From assembly GCA_047920935.1 (NCBI GenBank), contig JBLRXD010000212.1, forward strand, positions 1-7,845: a stretch of 7,845 bases of DNA, read 5' to 3'. The position numbers and the translations under genes were made by a program. This document shows, piece after piece, positions 1 through 5,957 of this stretch (within the stretch, counting starts at the first letter, position 1; each line of letters starts with the position of its first letter). The DNA is from UBA7803 sp047920935 (GTDB lineage Bacteria > Pseudomonadota > Gammaproteobacteria > Pseudomonadales > Azotimanducaceae). The notes beneath the pieces were generated by a model. It was not told the origin of the DNA and did not search any database. It saw nothing but the letters and a program-made list of their open reading frames with translations.

Positions 1-714
1 GCGGATCCTTCCGCCAGTCTGATGGCCGGCCTGCCGGTGGTGCATGCGCCGCCGACGGAGTTTCCGCCCCTCGACGGTAGGCGGCGGCTGGTGTTGCTGC
101 TGACCGTGCTGGTGCTGGCGCTGATGGTCTGGGGCATTCTGGCGCGCGGCTGGTATCTGGTGGAGCTCGGCGCGCTGTTCCTGAGTCTGGCCGTGGTGGC
201 CGGCATGATCGGCGGCCTGGGGGCCGACGGCACCGCCAGGCGCTTCGCGGAGGGCGCGGCTGAGCTCGCCGCCACCGCCTTGCTCATCGGTTTCGCGCGC
301 TCCATCGCGCTGATTCTCGAGGACGGCCAGGTGCTGCATACCATCGTCAACGGGTTGTCCGGGCCGCTGCAGTTGTTCGGTGCGGAGCTCGCGGCGGTGG
401 GGATGCTGCTGATCCAGACGGTGATCAACCTGTTCGTGCCCTCCGGCAGCGGCCAGGCGTTCGTGACCATGCCGATCATGGCGCCCCTCGGCGACCTGGT
501 AGGGGTGAGCCGTCAGGTGGCGGTGCTGGCCTACCAGTTCGGCGACGGTTTCTCGAACATGATCGTTCCCACCAACATCGTTCTGATGAGCATTCTCGGC
601 ATCGCCGGCATTCCCTACGATCGCTGGGTGCGGTTCGCTTTCCCTCTGCTGGTCAAGCTGCTGCTGGCCGCCGCCGTGACGCTGATCGTCGCGGTCAGCA
701 TTGGTTACCAGTGA
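1..714 (+). CDS. YfcC/DcuC-family membrane transporter, C-terminal part (5' truncated by window edge)
   Basis: The reading frame is open from base 1, so the ATG at 22 is probably internal and the gene starts to the left of the window. The visible 237 residues are strongly hydrophobic, with about six membrane segments. Two signatures of YfcC-type carriers (DcuC-like, ion transporter superfamily) are present: an FVPSGSGQA loop around 433-459, followed by TMPIMAPLGDLVGVSRQVAVL, and QFGDGFSNMIVPT around 535-573. Family members are usually about 460-510 residues, so roughly half is visible. They are inner-membrane carriers thought to move carboxylates, amino acids or peptides; the substrate cannot be read from the sequence. 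The gene ends with TGA at 712-714, only 11 bp from the end of the convergent monooxygenase gene. An AbgT- or ArcD-like carrier is the nearest alternative, but the GSGQ and FGDGFSN motifs favour YfcC. Confidence 0.85.
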   Translation, partial: ADPSASLMAGLPVVHAPPTEFPPLDGRRRLVLLLTVLVLALMVWGILARGWYLVELGALFLSLAVVAGMIGGLGADGTARRFAEGAAELAATALLIGFARSIALILEDGQVLHTIVNGLSGPLQLFGAELAAVGMLLIQTVINLFVPSGSGQAFVTMPIMAPLGDLVGVSRQVAVLAYQFGDGFSNMIVPTNIVLMSILGIAGIPYDRWVRFAFPLLVKLLLAAAVTLIVAVSIGYQ

Positions 715-770
715 GCGCATCGCCGTCAGCCTTGCGCGGCGAGCTCGAGCCCGGGCGCGATGATGCGCTC
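713..770. repeat. 9-bp perfect inverted repeat spanning the convergent gene ends
   Basis: GAGCGCATC at 713-721 is the exact reverse complement of GATGCGCTC at 762-770. Between the arms lie a smaller stem (CGCCG 721-725 with CGGCG 737-741) and the palindrome GCCCGGGC at 749-756. The structure covers the transporter stop codon and the 3' end of the monooxygenase gene. There is no T-tract on either side, so it is not a standard intrinsic terminator. It may block or end transcription from both sides, or it may be chance in GC-rich DNA. Confidence 0.35.
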
Positions 771-1913
771 GATATTGCCTACCGCGGCCCGGGAGGGTGT
801 CGCGCGCAGCAGCGCATTGCGCGCGGTGCAGCTGATCCGGCCCGACCACTGGCCGACGCGGCCGATGGTGCGCGACCGAGCCGAAATCGCCCGCACGCGC
901 GCCGCTCGAGCCTTGGCGTAGCTGACAAGTGCGGCGACGTCGTCGGAGTGCTGCCGCAGTGCGAGGCGCAGCGCATGGGCATCTTCGATGCCCTGGGCGG
1001 CGCCCTGGCCCAGGTTCGGCGTCATGGCGTGGGCCGCATCGCCGGCAAGGGCCACCCGGCCGCGACACCACACGGGTAGCGCCAACTCCTCGATGTCGTG
1101 GCGGAGTATCGGATCGCCGGGATCGAGCGTGGCGAGCAGTTCTCCGCCCTTGCCGGCGAACGCCCGAAAACGCTCGCGCAGCGCCGGCAACCGCTGGTCA
1201 CCGCTCGGATCCGCCCCATGGGGCGGCGCGTTGGCCACCAGGAAGGCATAGATCCGCTCGCCGATCAGGGGCACCAGCCCGATACGCTGACCCCTTCCCC
1301 ACATCTCGAACGACCCGTCGAGACCGATGCGGTCTGGCACCACCATGCGCCAGCAGGTATAGCCGGCGTAGCGGACGGCCGGGACGTTGCCGAACAGCAG
1401 CGCCCGCACGCTCGAACGAATGCCGTCTGCGCCGATCACCAGGTCCACCGACTGCTCGAAGCCGTCGTTGCCGGCGACCTCCACGGCACCACCGCAGTCG
1501 GTGAGGGATGCGATGCTGGTGCCGAGCCGCAGTCGCGCATCGGCCGCGGCTTGCTCCAGTGCCCGGTGGAGATCCGCGCGATGCAGCGCCCAGAAATCAG
1601 CGAGCGCCGGGATGTCGTCGCGACTGGCGAGGCTGGCGCTGACGAGAGGTCGTCCGGTGGTATCGGTGACGTCACCGACCGCGATCCGCCGACCGGATGC
1701 GCGCACTGCGTCGCCGCTACCCAGGCGGTCGAGTACCGCCATGGCGTTGCCGGCCAGGGTGATGCCGGCTCCCAATGGCGCCCAGGCGGGGGCCTGCTCC
1801 ACCACCGTCACCTCGTGCTCGTCGGCGGTGAGGGCTCGCGCCAGGGTGAGCCCGGTGATGCCGCCGCCAACGATCAGGATGCGCCGATGCCTGATCGGGG
1901 ATGTCCGTCTCAT
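726..1913 (-). CDS. Group A FAD-dependent monooxygenase (salicylate hydroxylase / HpxO-like)
   Basis: This 395-residue, probably cytosolic flavoprotein uses FAD, NAD(P)H and O2 to hydroxylate or epoxidise a small, probably aromatic or heterocyclic substrate. Visible motifs, in order: the Rossmann GGGITG at about residues 16-21; the acidic residue E39 at the end of strand 2, expected to hold the ADP ribose; HRADLHRAL at 111-119 with the conserved Arg; the DG motif GADGIRSSVR at 161-170; and the GD motif GDAAHAMTPNLGQGA at 291-305. Length is normal for the family (about 375-400). The frame extends upstream to 2090, but that stretch is antisense-like arginine-rich sequence inside the tetR gene. 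The ATG at 1913 is preferred because it sits just before the Rossmann strand, has AGGAG at 1924-1928 upstream, and overlaps the tetR stop as ATGA, implying coupled translation and control by that regulator. The substrate is unknown, and nothing seen specifically indicates a Tet(X)-type tetracycline oxidase. Confidence 0.9.
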   Translation of the reverse strand: MRRTSPIRHRRILIVGGGITGLTLARALTADEHEVTVVEQAPAWAPLGAGITLAGNAMAVLDRLGSGDAVRASGRRIAVGDVTDTTGRPLVSASLASRDDIPALADFWALHRADLHRALEQAAADARLRLGTSIASLTDCGGAVEVAGNDGFEQSVDLVIGADGIRSSVRALLFGNVPAVRYAGYTCWRMVVPDRIGLDGSFEMWGRGQRIGLVPLIGERIYAFLVANAPPHGADPSGDQRLPALRERFRAFAGKGGELLATLDPGDPILRHDIEELALPVWCRGRVALAGDAAHAMTPNLGQGAAQGIEDAHALRLALRQHSDDVAALVSYAKARAARVRAISARSRTIGRVGQWSGRISCTARNALLRATPSRAAVGNIERIIAPGLELAAQG

Positions 1914-2527
1914 GGGCGCACGACTCCTGCGGGCGCCCCGCGGGCCGTGAACGAGCACAGCGCCAGGGCGTCTTCCAGCGTCTTCTTCCAGGCCCCAACC
2001 TCGCCGAGCTCGCCGCGCAAGCCGGCTACCAGGGTTGCGAAGTAGAGTGCGAAGAACACCCGCGCGGCATCGCTCGGCGGCGTTTTCCATTGGCTGCCGC
2101 CGGCACTGAGGAGATCCTCCACCCGAGCGAGAAACTGCAGGCGGTGGCTGTCCAATTGCTGGCCCGGTGCGCCCCCCATGAATAGGCTTTCTTTGACCAG
2201 CACGCGTGCCAGATCGGGCTGCGCGGCGTAGTGCTGGTACAGCCGCCCGGCCAGGTGCGCGAGTTGATCGGCAACGGGTGCCGCCGGCAGGCTGCTCCAG
2301 GCTTCGTCGAGGACGTCCGTCAGTGTTTCGTGGAAGATCTGCGCCAACAGGGCCTGCTTGTCGGGGAAATGCACGAACACCGTACCGGTGGCGACACCGG
2401 CACGCCGCGCGATTTCACGGATCGTGGAGCGCTCGAAGCCCTGCGCCGCGAACGCCTCCCGCGCCGCGCTCACCAGCCGCTCGCGGGTGCGCTCCTTTTG
2501 CTTCTGTCTGACCGCTGATGGCGCCAT
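1910..2527 (-). CDS. TetR/AcrR-family transcriptional regulator
   Basis: A 205-residue ligand-responsive DNA-binding repressor, probably a dimer. The N-terminal domain (about residues 12-63) carries the typical TetR helix-turn-helix: LVSAAREAFAAQGFERSTIR, then EIARRAGVATGTVFVHFPDK and the following QALL. The C-terminal helical half is divergent, as expected for an effector pocket, so the inducer cannot be predicted. The frame can be extended to a GTG at 2560 or an ATG at 2554. The ATG at 2527 is preferred because GGAG lies 6 bases upstream, and because the longer starts would put the predicted operator inside the coding region. Its stop overlaps the monooxygenase start by 4 bp (ATGA), so the two genes form one unit and probably respond to the same compound. 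TetR repressors commonly repress their own operon, which fits the half-sites upstream. Confidence 0.92.
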   Translation of the reverse strand: MAPSAVRQKQKERTRERLVSAAREAFAAQGFERSTIREIARRAGVATGTVFVHFPDKQALLAQIFHETLTDVLDEAWSSLPAAPVADQLAHLAGRLYQHYAAQPDLARVLVKESLFMGGAPGQQLDSHRLQFLARVEDLLSAGGSQWKTPPSDAARVFFALYFATLVAGLRGELGEVGAWKKTLEDALALCSFTARGAPAGVVRP

Positions 2528-2553
2528 CCGCTTCTCCGCTTGCTGAATGATCA

Positions 2554-2572
2554 TGTTCACTGAACACGTTCA
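2554..2572 (-). promoter_or_regulatory. Candidate TetR operator: three alternating GTTCA/TGAAC half-sites
   Basis: On the plus strand the region reads GTTCA (2555-2559), TGAAC (2561-2565), GTTCA (2568-2572). The first two form a perfect palindrome, TGTTCA-C-TGAACA (2554-2566). The last two form TGAAC-AC-GTTCA (2561-2572). The sites lie 27-45 bp upstream of the preferred tetR start and next to a possible -35 element (TTGCAA, 2576-2581; weak -10 GAACAT, 2553-2558). Short palindromes just upstream of a TetR gene are the usual autoregulatory sites of this family. That the encoded protein binds here is inferred. Confidence 0.5.
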
Positions 2573-2606
2573 TATTTGCAAGTGCACCAGATTGGCTCCG
2601 ACGGGA

Positions 2607-3488
2607 TCAGTGGGCGCGGCGAACGCTCATCTGGGCCAGTTCCGCCAGCAGGCTGTCGCCGAGGCCTGCGCGGCGGAGGAAGCGCAGCGCTTCGTCGAGC
2701 AGCCGTTCTGCCCGTGCGGTGGCGGCCTCGATGCCCATCAGCTGCGGATAGGTGCTCTTGTTGGCGGCGGCGTCCGACCCCGCGGGCTTACCCAGCGTCT
2801 CGCTGGTCGCGGTGACGTCGAGCACGTCGTCGACGATCTGAAAGGCGTGACCCACGCGGGAGGCGAACTCGCCGAGCAGTACGAAGGTTTCGTCCGGCAG
2901 GCGGGGGTCGCCAACCACGGCACCGATCTGCACCGCCGCCCGAATCAGGGCGCCGGTCTTTGCTGCGTGCAGGGCCTCGAGGTGCGCAAGCGCCAGGGCC
3001 TGATGCTCGGCCGCCAGGTCGAAACTCTGACCGCCCACCATGCCGCCCCAGCCGACTGCGTCGCCGAGCAGAACGACGGCTCGCAGGCGGGCGTCACCGG
3101 GCACGTTGGCAGCGTCGGCCAGGGTGCGGAACGCCAGCGCCTGCAGCGCGTCGCCGGCGAGGATGGCGTTGGCTTCACCAAAGCGTTTGTGATTGCTCGG
3201 CAGGCCGTGGCGCATGTCGTCGTCGTCCATGGCCGGCAGGTCGTCGTGGATGAGCGAGTAAGCGTGGATGAACTCCACCGCGCAGGCGGGCGCCAGGGCG
3301 TCTGCCAGCGACCCGCCGACCCCCGTGCAGGCTGCGCACACCAGCATCGGCCGCAGGCGCTTGCCGCCCGACAGGGTGGCGTAGCGCATAGCCTCCACCA
3401 GATCCTGAGCGATGGGTGAGTGGGCGGGTAGGTGGTGATCCAGCGCATCGTCGATGGTGGCCTTGAGGTCGCGTAGCTCAGGCGTCAT
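2607..3488 (-). CDS. ispA: (2E,6E)-farnesyl diphosphate synthase
   Basis: A 293-residue cytosolic trans-prenyltransferase that condenses IPP with DMAPP and then with GPP to give C15 farnesyl diphosphate, the precursor for quinone side chains, undecaprenyl phosphate and other isoprenoids. All family signatures are present: GGKRLRP at 41-47; the first aspartate-rich motif DDLPAMD (D82, D83, D88) within HAYSLIHDDLPAMDDDDMR; GGQSFDL around 152-158; KTG at 177-179; and the second aspartate-rich motif DDVLD at 220-224, followed by GKPAGSDAAANKSTYP. The aromatic residue Y77, five positions before the first motif, and the overall fit to E. coli IspA favour a C15 product, although GGPP synthases share the fold. 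The start codon lies inside the end of xseB (11-bp overlap) without a clear ribosome site of its own, so translation is probably coupled. dxs does not follow. Confidence 0.95.
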   Translation of the reverse strand: MTPELRDLKATIDDALDHHLPAHSPIAQDLVEAMRYATLSGGKRLRPMLVCAACTGVGGSLADALAPACAVEFIHAYSLIHDDLPAMDDDDMRHGLPSNHKRFGEANAILAGDALQALAFRTLADAANVPGDARLRAVVLLGDAVGWGGMVGGQSFDLAAEHQALALAHLEALHAAKTGALIRAAVQIGAVVGDPRLPDETFVLLGEFASRVGHAFQIVDDVLDVTATSETLGKPAGSDAAANKSTYPQLMGIEAATARAERLLDEALRFLRRAGLGDSLLAELAQMSVRRAH

Positions 3489-3765
3489 CGAAGGCGTCGG
3501 GGTCGAGATCTTCCAACTGGTTGTCGGCGGTGAGCTGCTTGATCTTGAGTTCGGCGCTGCGCAGTGCCGACTGGCAGTGGCGGGTGAGCTTGACCCCGCG
3601 CTCGAACGAGCGCAGCGAGTCTTCCAGCGTCATCTCACCCGCTTCCATCTGATCGACCAGTTGCTCGAGCTCGGCCAGGGCGGCCTCGAAATCGATATCG
3701 CCCAAGCCGTTGTCGGCCCCAGCCGCAGGGCTGGCATCGGCGTCGGCGGTGGGCTTTTTCGGCAT
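3478..3765 (-). CDS. xseB: Exodeoxyribonuclease VII small subunit
   Basis: A 95-residue protein. XseB is the small subunit of exonuclease VII; several copies coat the coiled-coil stalk of XseA, and the complex degrades single-stranded DNA to oligonucleotides. The family core is clear: FEAALAELEQLVDQMEAGE followed by MTLEDSLRSFERGVKL (about residues 26-60) and then TRHCQSALRSAELKI. The N-terminal 20 residues are a low-complexity Lys/Ala/Asp tail and the C-terminus is acidic (DLDPDAFDDA), both common in the family. The frame extends upstream to 3852, but the ATG at 3765 is preferred because it follows the upstream gene's stop by 4 nt and gives the usual length (80-100 residues). The pairing with ispA is standard in gammaproteobacteria. 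xseA is not in the window. Confidence 0.95.
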   Translation of the reverse strand: MPKKPTADADASPAAGADNGLGDIDFEAALAELEQLVDQMEAGEMTLEDSLRSFERGVKLTRHCQSALRSAELKIKQLTADNQLEDLDPDAFDDA

Positions 3766-3769
3766 CGGT

Positions 3770-4012
3770 TCAGCCTGCTTTGCGTGAACGCTGCGGAGCG
3801 ACCCGCCACGCACCGGTTGCCGCGTCGGCCTCGAGAACGCCCTCGGCCTCAAGATTGGAGAGCTCGCCGCGCACCTCCCAGGTGCCCAGAGGTTGGTTCT
3901 GCTCCCGGAGGTGGCTGACGATATCGCCCGGCCGGAACTCCGCGTGGCCGGCCTCTACCAGCTTTTCGATGACGCTCAGAACCAGTTTCGTTCGACGCTG
4001 CTCGAGGCTCAA
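3770..4012 (-). CDS. Small unrecognised protein, possibly winged-helix
   Basis: An 80-residue protein that I do not recognise by name. Its layout suggests a winged helix: a basic N-terminal helix (RRTKLVLSVIEKLVEAG), a second helix after RPGDIVSHLREQNQ, a recognition-like helix in LGTWEVRGELSNLEAEGVLE, then a short strand pair with a GAWRV wing. It ends in a basic tail (RSRKAG). The start is a TTG at 4012, supported by an AGGGGA ribosome site at 4018-4023, six bases upstream. No good ATG or GTG exists early in the frame. It ends 4 nt before xseB and is co-directional, so it is probably the first gene of the xseB-ispA operon. It might regulate that operon or bind DNA alongside exonuclease VII, but neither is shown. 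A chance open frame is less likely given the ribosome site and tight spacing. Confidence 0.7.
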   Translation of the reverse strand: MSLEQRRTKLVLSVIEKLVEAGHAEFRPGDIVSHLREQNQPLGTWEVRGELSNLEAEGVLEADAATGAWRVAPQRSRKAG

Positions 4013-4034
4013 AGGCTTCCCCTTAATGCTTGAT

Positions 4035-4063
4035 GATATAAGGCCGCCGTTTTTTACCAGAAA
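4035..4063 (-). promoter_or_regulatory. Possible promoter for the small gene-xseB-ispA operon
   Basis: On the minus strand a -10-like TATATC (4040 to 4035) is preceded, with a 17-bp spacer, by a poor -35 TTTCTG (4063 to 4058). The predicted start would give a short leader of about 16 nt containing the AGGGGA site used for the TTG start at 4012. The AT-rich patch stands out between two GC-rich genes. The -35 match is weak, so this is a low-certainty call. Confidence 0.35.
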
Positions 4064-4067
4064 GCGG

Positions 4068-5401
4068 CTACTCCCGCCAGGGCTCGCCGGCCTCGAAGGC
4101 CTGAAGGTGGGTCTCCAGTTCTTCCGCCAGGGCCTGGTCGTCTTCCGGCACCAGGGCGAGCGCTTCCCGCTGGGTCTCCACCGCTTTATCGAACTTGCCG
4201 GTTTCGGCGTAGGCTGCCGCCAGGGTGTCCAGATAGGCAGGCGTGCGACTGTGGCTCACTGCCTGAAGCGCCAGGGTTACCGCTTGCTGGCCGTTGCGTA
4301 CCGAGTCGAATTGGCTTGTGGCCAACAGCCAGGCGTAGTCGTTGAGGGCCTGCACGCTGCTCTGGGCCGCCGCCCTCGCCAGCCACGCGCGAGCCTGGCG
4401 CTGGCCGGCGAGGTCGCCGCTGCGCAGCGCGGCATAGGCAAGCCGAATCTGCGCGTCCAGCATTCCGGCCTCCGCCGCCCGCCGGTACCAGTTCAGGGCC
4501 TGCTCTTCGTCCCGTTCGACCACGGTGCCACTGTCGTAGAAGTAGGCCAGGCCCATGAAGCCGGTGGGATGGCCCTTGTCCGCGGCGCCACGAAACAGCG
4601 CAAGCGCCTTGTCGGCATCGGCTGCTACGCCCTCGCCAACAAGATACGCGTGTCCCAATTTCGCCTCGGCGATAGCGCTGCCGGCTGCCGCTGCGAGCTG
4701 GAAGTACTCGCGCGCTGCGTCGGCATCCGGCTCGGCGCCTTCGCCCGACTCCACCATGAAGCCCAGGTGCGCCAGCGCATCCACCGCGCCGGCTTCATGT
4801 GCCTGCAGGTATAACGACCGCGCGAGATCCGGATCGGGATTGCGCGCCAGTGGCGCTCGATGGGTCTGCGCCAGGTAGATCAGCCCCCGCGGCTCACCGG
4901 CCTCCGCGGCTTTGTGCAGCCAGGCCCGGGCGGCATCGAGATCGCGGCTGGCGCCCAGCCCTCGCAAATGGGCGGCCCCCAGGCGCAGCATGGCCGGCGG
5001 GTGGCCAGCGTCGGCAGCCTGCTCCAGCAGCAGCGCTCCCAGCTGGGGATTTGACTCAAACCCAGGCCCTCCATATGCATCTGGGCCACCGCGGTCATGG
5101 CCGCTGCGTTGCCGGGGTGGAACTCCAAGGCTCGGTTGTAATCTTTGTTGGCGGAAACGTACATGCGCTCGGCGAAGTAGCTGTAGCCGCGCAGGTAGTA
5201 GGCGCGCGAGCGCTCCCAGGACGACAGACGGAAGTCGATGAGAGCCGGGTCGAGGTAGGAGCGGGCCAACTCGTGGCGGCCTTCCTCTATGTACTCCACC
5301 GCCCGCTCGATATAACCGCGGGAATCGAACGCCAGGGCGGCGGGGCTTGCAATCGCCGCCAGAACCCACACATAAGCAATACGAGTGATTCGGTACATCA
5401 T
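4068..5401 (-). pseudogene. Secreted TPR/Sel1-like repeat protein, interrupted by a -1 frameshift
   Basis: Two overlapping frames together encode one coherent 444-residue protein. The first (5401 to about 5060) gives a signal peptide (MMYRITRIAYVWVLAAIASP, then AALA, with likely cleavage before FDSRGY) and a TPR unit (RAYYLRGYSYFAERMYVSAN, KDYNRALEFHPGN), ending at EGLG. The second (about 5060 to 4068) continues with ESNPQLGALLLEQAADAGHP, then about five Sel1 repeats with the usual A..LG..Y..G.G....D...A...F..AA..G pattern, then a C-terminal TPR (AYLDTLAAAYAETGKFDKAV). Neither frame alone gives a sensible full protein. Sel1 proteins are solenoid scaffolds for protein contacts, and this one would act in the periplasm or envelope. 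The start could be ATG 5401, ATG 5398 or TTG 5404; no strong ribosome site distinguishes them. Coding quality is good on both sides of the shift, so it is a recent mutation, a sequencing error or recoding; an intact gene in relatives is likely. Confidence 0.8.
5057..5063 (-). other. Frameshift point on a slippery-type heptamer (G GGT TTG)
   Basis: In the frame of the 5' segment the codons read CTG GGT TTG. The -1 frame used by the 3' segment reads GGG TTT G. This is exactly the X XXY YYZ arrangement of -1 slippery sites, in the correct register. An SD-like GGAGGG lies at 5067-5072, only 3 nt upstream, which is too close for the 10-14 nt spacing known to help -1 shifts. The nearest stem (5019-5023 with 5029-5033) starts about 23 nt downstream, farther than usual. 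A one-base deletion, for example in a T-run, explains the data equally well. Confidence 0.5.
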
Positions 5402-5429
5402 CAATACGGCTAAGGTACTCTAGTAAGGA

Positions 5430-5450
5430 ACCAGATCACTCGATACTGGT
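5430..5450. repeat. Imperfect palindrome upstream of the Sel1 gene
   Basis: ACCAGATC (5430-5437) pairs with GATACTGGT (5442-5450), giving an 8-bp stem with one bulged base and an ACTC centre. It overlaps the candidate -10 of the Sel1-gene promoter and its likely start site. It may be an operator or a 5' leader hairpin; no known regulator consensus is recognised. Confidence 0.3.
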
Positions 5451-5471
5451 CAATGTTAGTAAGTATGACAA
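5443..5471 (-). promoter_or_regulatory. Possible promoter of the Sel1/TPR gene
   Basis: On the minus strand, TTGTCA (5471 to 5466, five of six matches to the -35 consensus) is followed after 17 bp by CAGTAT (5448 to 5443, three of six matches to the -10). Transcription from here would give a leader of about 35 nt before the ATG at 5401. It is divergent from the ssrA promoter in the same 127-bp gap. Confidence 0.35.
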
Positions 5472-5487
5472 CGCGACGCGGTCCGGG

Positions 5488-5514
5488 TTTGACGGCAGCG
5501 ACGCGTGTTATACT
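5488..5514 (+). promoter_or_regulatory. ssrA promoter
   Basis: A near-consensus -10, TATACT (5509-5514), lies 14 bp before the mature tmRNA 5' end, leaving a short leader of about 8 nt for removal by RNase P. The -35 is less clear: TTTGAC at 5488-5493 leaves a 15-bp spacer, and TTGACG at 5489-5494 only 14. The -10 is well supported and the -35 is tentative. Confidence 0.6.
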
Positions 5515-5528
5515 GGTTTCTCTTCCAC

Positions 5529-5885
5529 GGGGGCGATATGGATTCGACGTGGGTGACGAAGCCCAAGGTGCATGCCGAGAGGGTAGTGACTCTCGTTAAA
5601 CAATCGCTGTAACTTTTATAGTTGCCAACGACGAAAACTACGCACTAGCGGCCTAAGACCCCGCTTACGCTGATGATCCAGGCCTGCATGGAGAAATCGG
5701 CGGCGCAAGCTGCAGGATCGCGATGGATGCCTCGCCCGGGGCTGAAGCGCTAAAACCAATCGGGATCGCTAACAACACCCTGACCGTCGGGTCGTTTGCG
5801 GCTAAATCAGTAGACGGAAGCTAAGCATGTAGAGCCAAAGGCAGAGTGCCAACGGACGCGGGTTCAACTCCCGCCGCCTCCACCA
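5529..5885 (+). ncRNA. ssrA: tmRNA (transfer-messenger RNA), one-piece
   Basis: A 357-nt RNA that, with SmpB, enters stalled ribosomes, is charged with alanine and adds a degradation tag to the unfinished protein. The ends form the tRNA-like acceptor stem: GGGGGCG (5529-5535) pairs with CGCCTCC (5875-5881), including the conserved G3-U pair that marks tRNA-Ala identity, followed by A and an encoded CCA (5883-5885). The T-arm is complete: GCGGG (5858-5862), loop TTCAACT, CCCGC (5870-5874). Conserved tmRNA segments are visible: GGATTCGACG near the 5' end, AAGGTGCATGCCGAG after it, TTTTATAGTTGCC before the tag, GGGGCTGAAGCG around 5738 and CTAAGCATGTAGA near 5821. The gene is intact and is followed by its own terminator. 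Confidence 0.98.
5624..5656 (+). other. tmRNA tag-peptide reading frame (ANDENYALAA)
   Basis: Translation resumes at GCC (5624-5626) and reads A-N-D-E-N-Y-A-L-A-A before TAA (5654-5656). The C-terminal LAA is the signal recognised by ClpXP and ClpAP. The tag is identical to that of E. coli. The preceding TAACTTTTATAGTT matches the segment that sets the resume codon in gammaproteobacterial tmRNAs. The alanine resume codon is GCC here, where E. coli uses GCA. Confidence 0.96.
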
Positions 5886-5891
5886 ATACCA

Positions 5892-5923
5892 AGGGCCTGG
5901 ATAGTCTCCAGGCCCTTTTTCTT
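5892..5923 (+). terminator. Intrinsic terminator of ssrA
   Basis: A perfect 10-bp stem, AGGGCCTGGA (5892-5901) with TCCAGGCCCT (5907-5916), closes a 5-nt TAGTC loop and is followed by TTTTTCTTT. It lies 6 nt after the CCA of tmRNA. This is a strong rho-independent terminator. Its presence indicates that the native ssrA downstream flank is kept at least to about 5923. Confidence 0.95.
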
Positions 5924-5932
5924 TGCGCGAAT

Positions 5933-5949
5933 CCCCGCGTGGCGCGGGG
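5933..5949. repeat. GC hairpin downstream of the ssrA terminator
   Basis: CCCCGCG (5933-5939) pairs perfectly with CGCGGGG (5943-5949) around a TGG loop. Only TT follows it on the plus strand, so it is not a typical terminator by itself. It could back up ssrA termination or stop transcripts arriving from the recombinase side. Confidence 0.5.
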
Positions 5950-5957
5950 TTCCGGGC

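Noticed and set aside
1098..2045. Long plus-strand frame (315 codons) opposite the monooxygenase
   Set aside because: The minus strand encodes a flavoprotein with all motifs in order; the plus frame shows no domain pattern and is a GC-rich antisense shadow.
1914..2090. N-terminal extension of the monooxygenase to 2090
   Set aside because: It lies inside tetR, is arginine-rich with no family match, and the ATG at 1913 has a ribosome site and an ATGA overlap.
2528..2560. Longer tetR starts at GTG 2560 or ATG 2554
   Set aside because: ATG 2527 has a better-placed GGAG, and the longer forms would put the candidate operator in the coding region.
2547..3419. Long plus-strand frame (290 codons) opposite ispA
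   Set aside because: The minus strand is an unmistakable IspA; the plus frame has no recognisable protein pattern.
4041..4067. GCCGC...GCGGC pair with an internal T-run as a terminator of the Sel1 gene
   Set aside because: The T-run is within the loop rather than after the stem, so it does not fit an intrinsic terminator on either strand.
3780..4814. Plus-strand frame (344 codons) opposite the small gene and the Sel1 gene
   Set aside because: It spans an intergenic gap and two well-supported minus-strand genes, and its composition is that of an antisense frame.
5064..5369. N-terminal part of the 433-codon minus-strand frame as real protein
   Set aside because: Before about 5060 this frame is Arg/Gly/Pro-rich noise; the true N-terminus with signal peptide and TPR is in the other frame.
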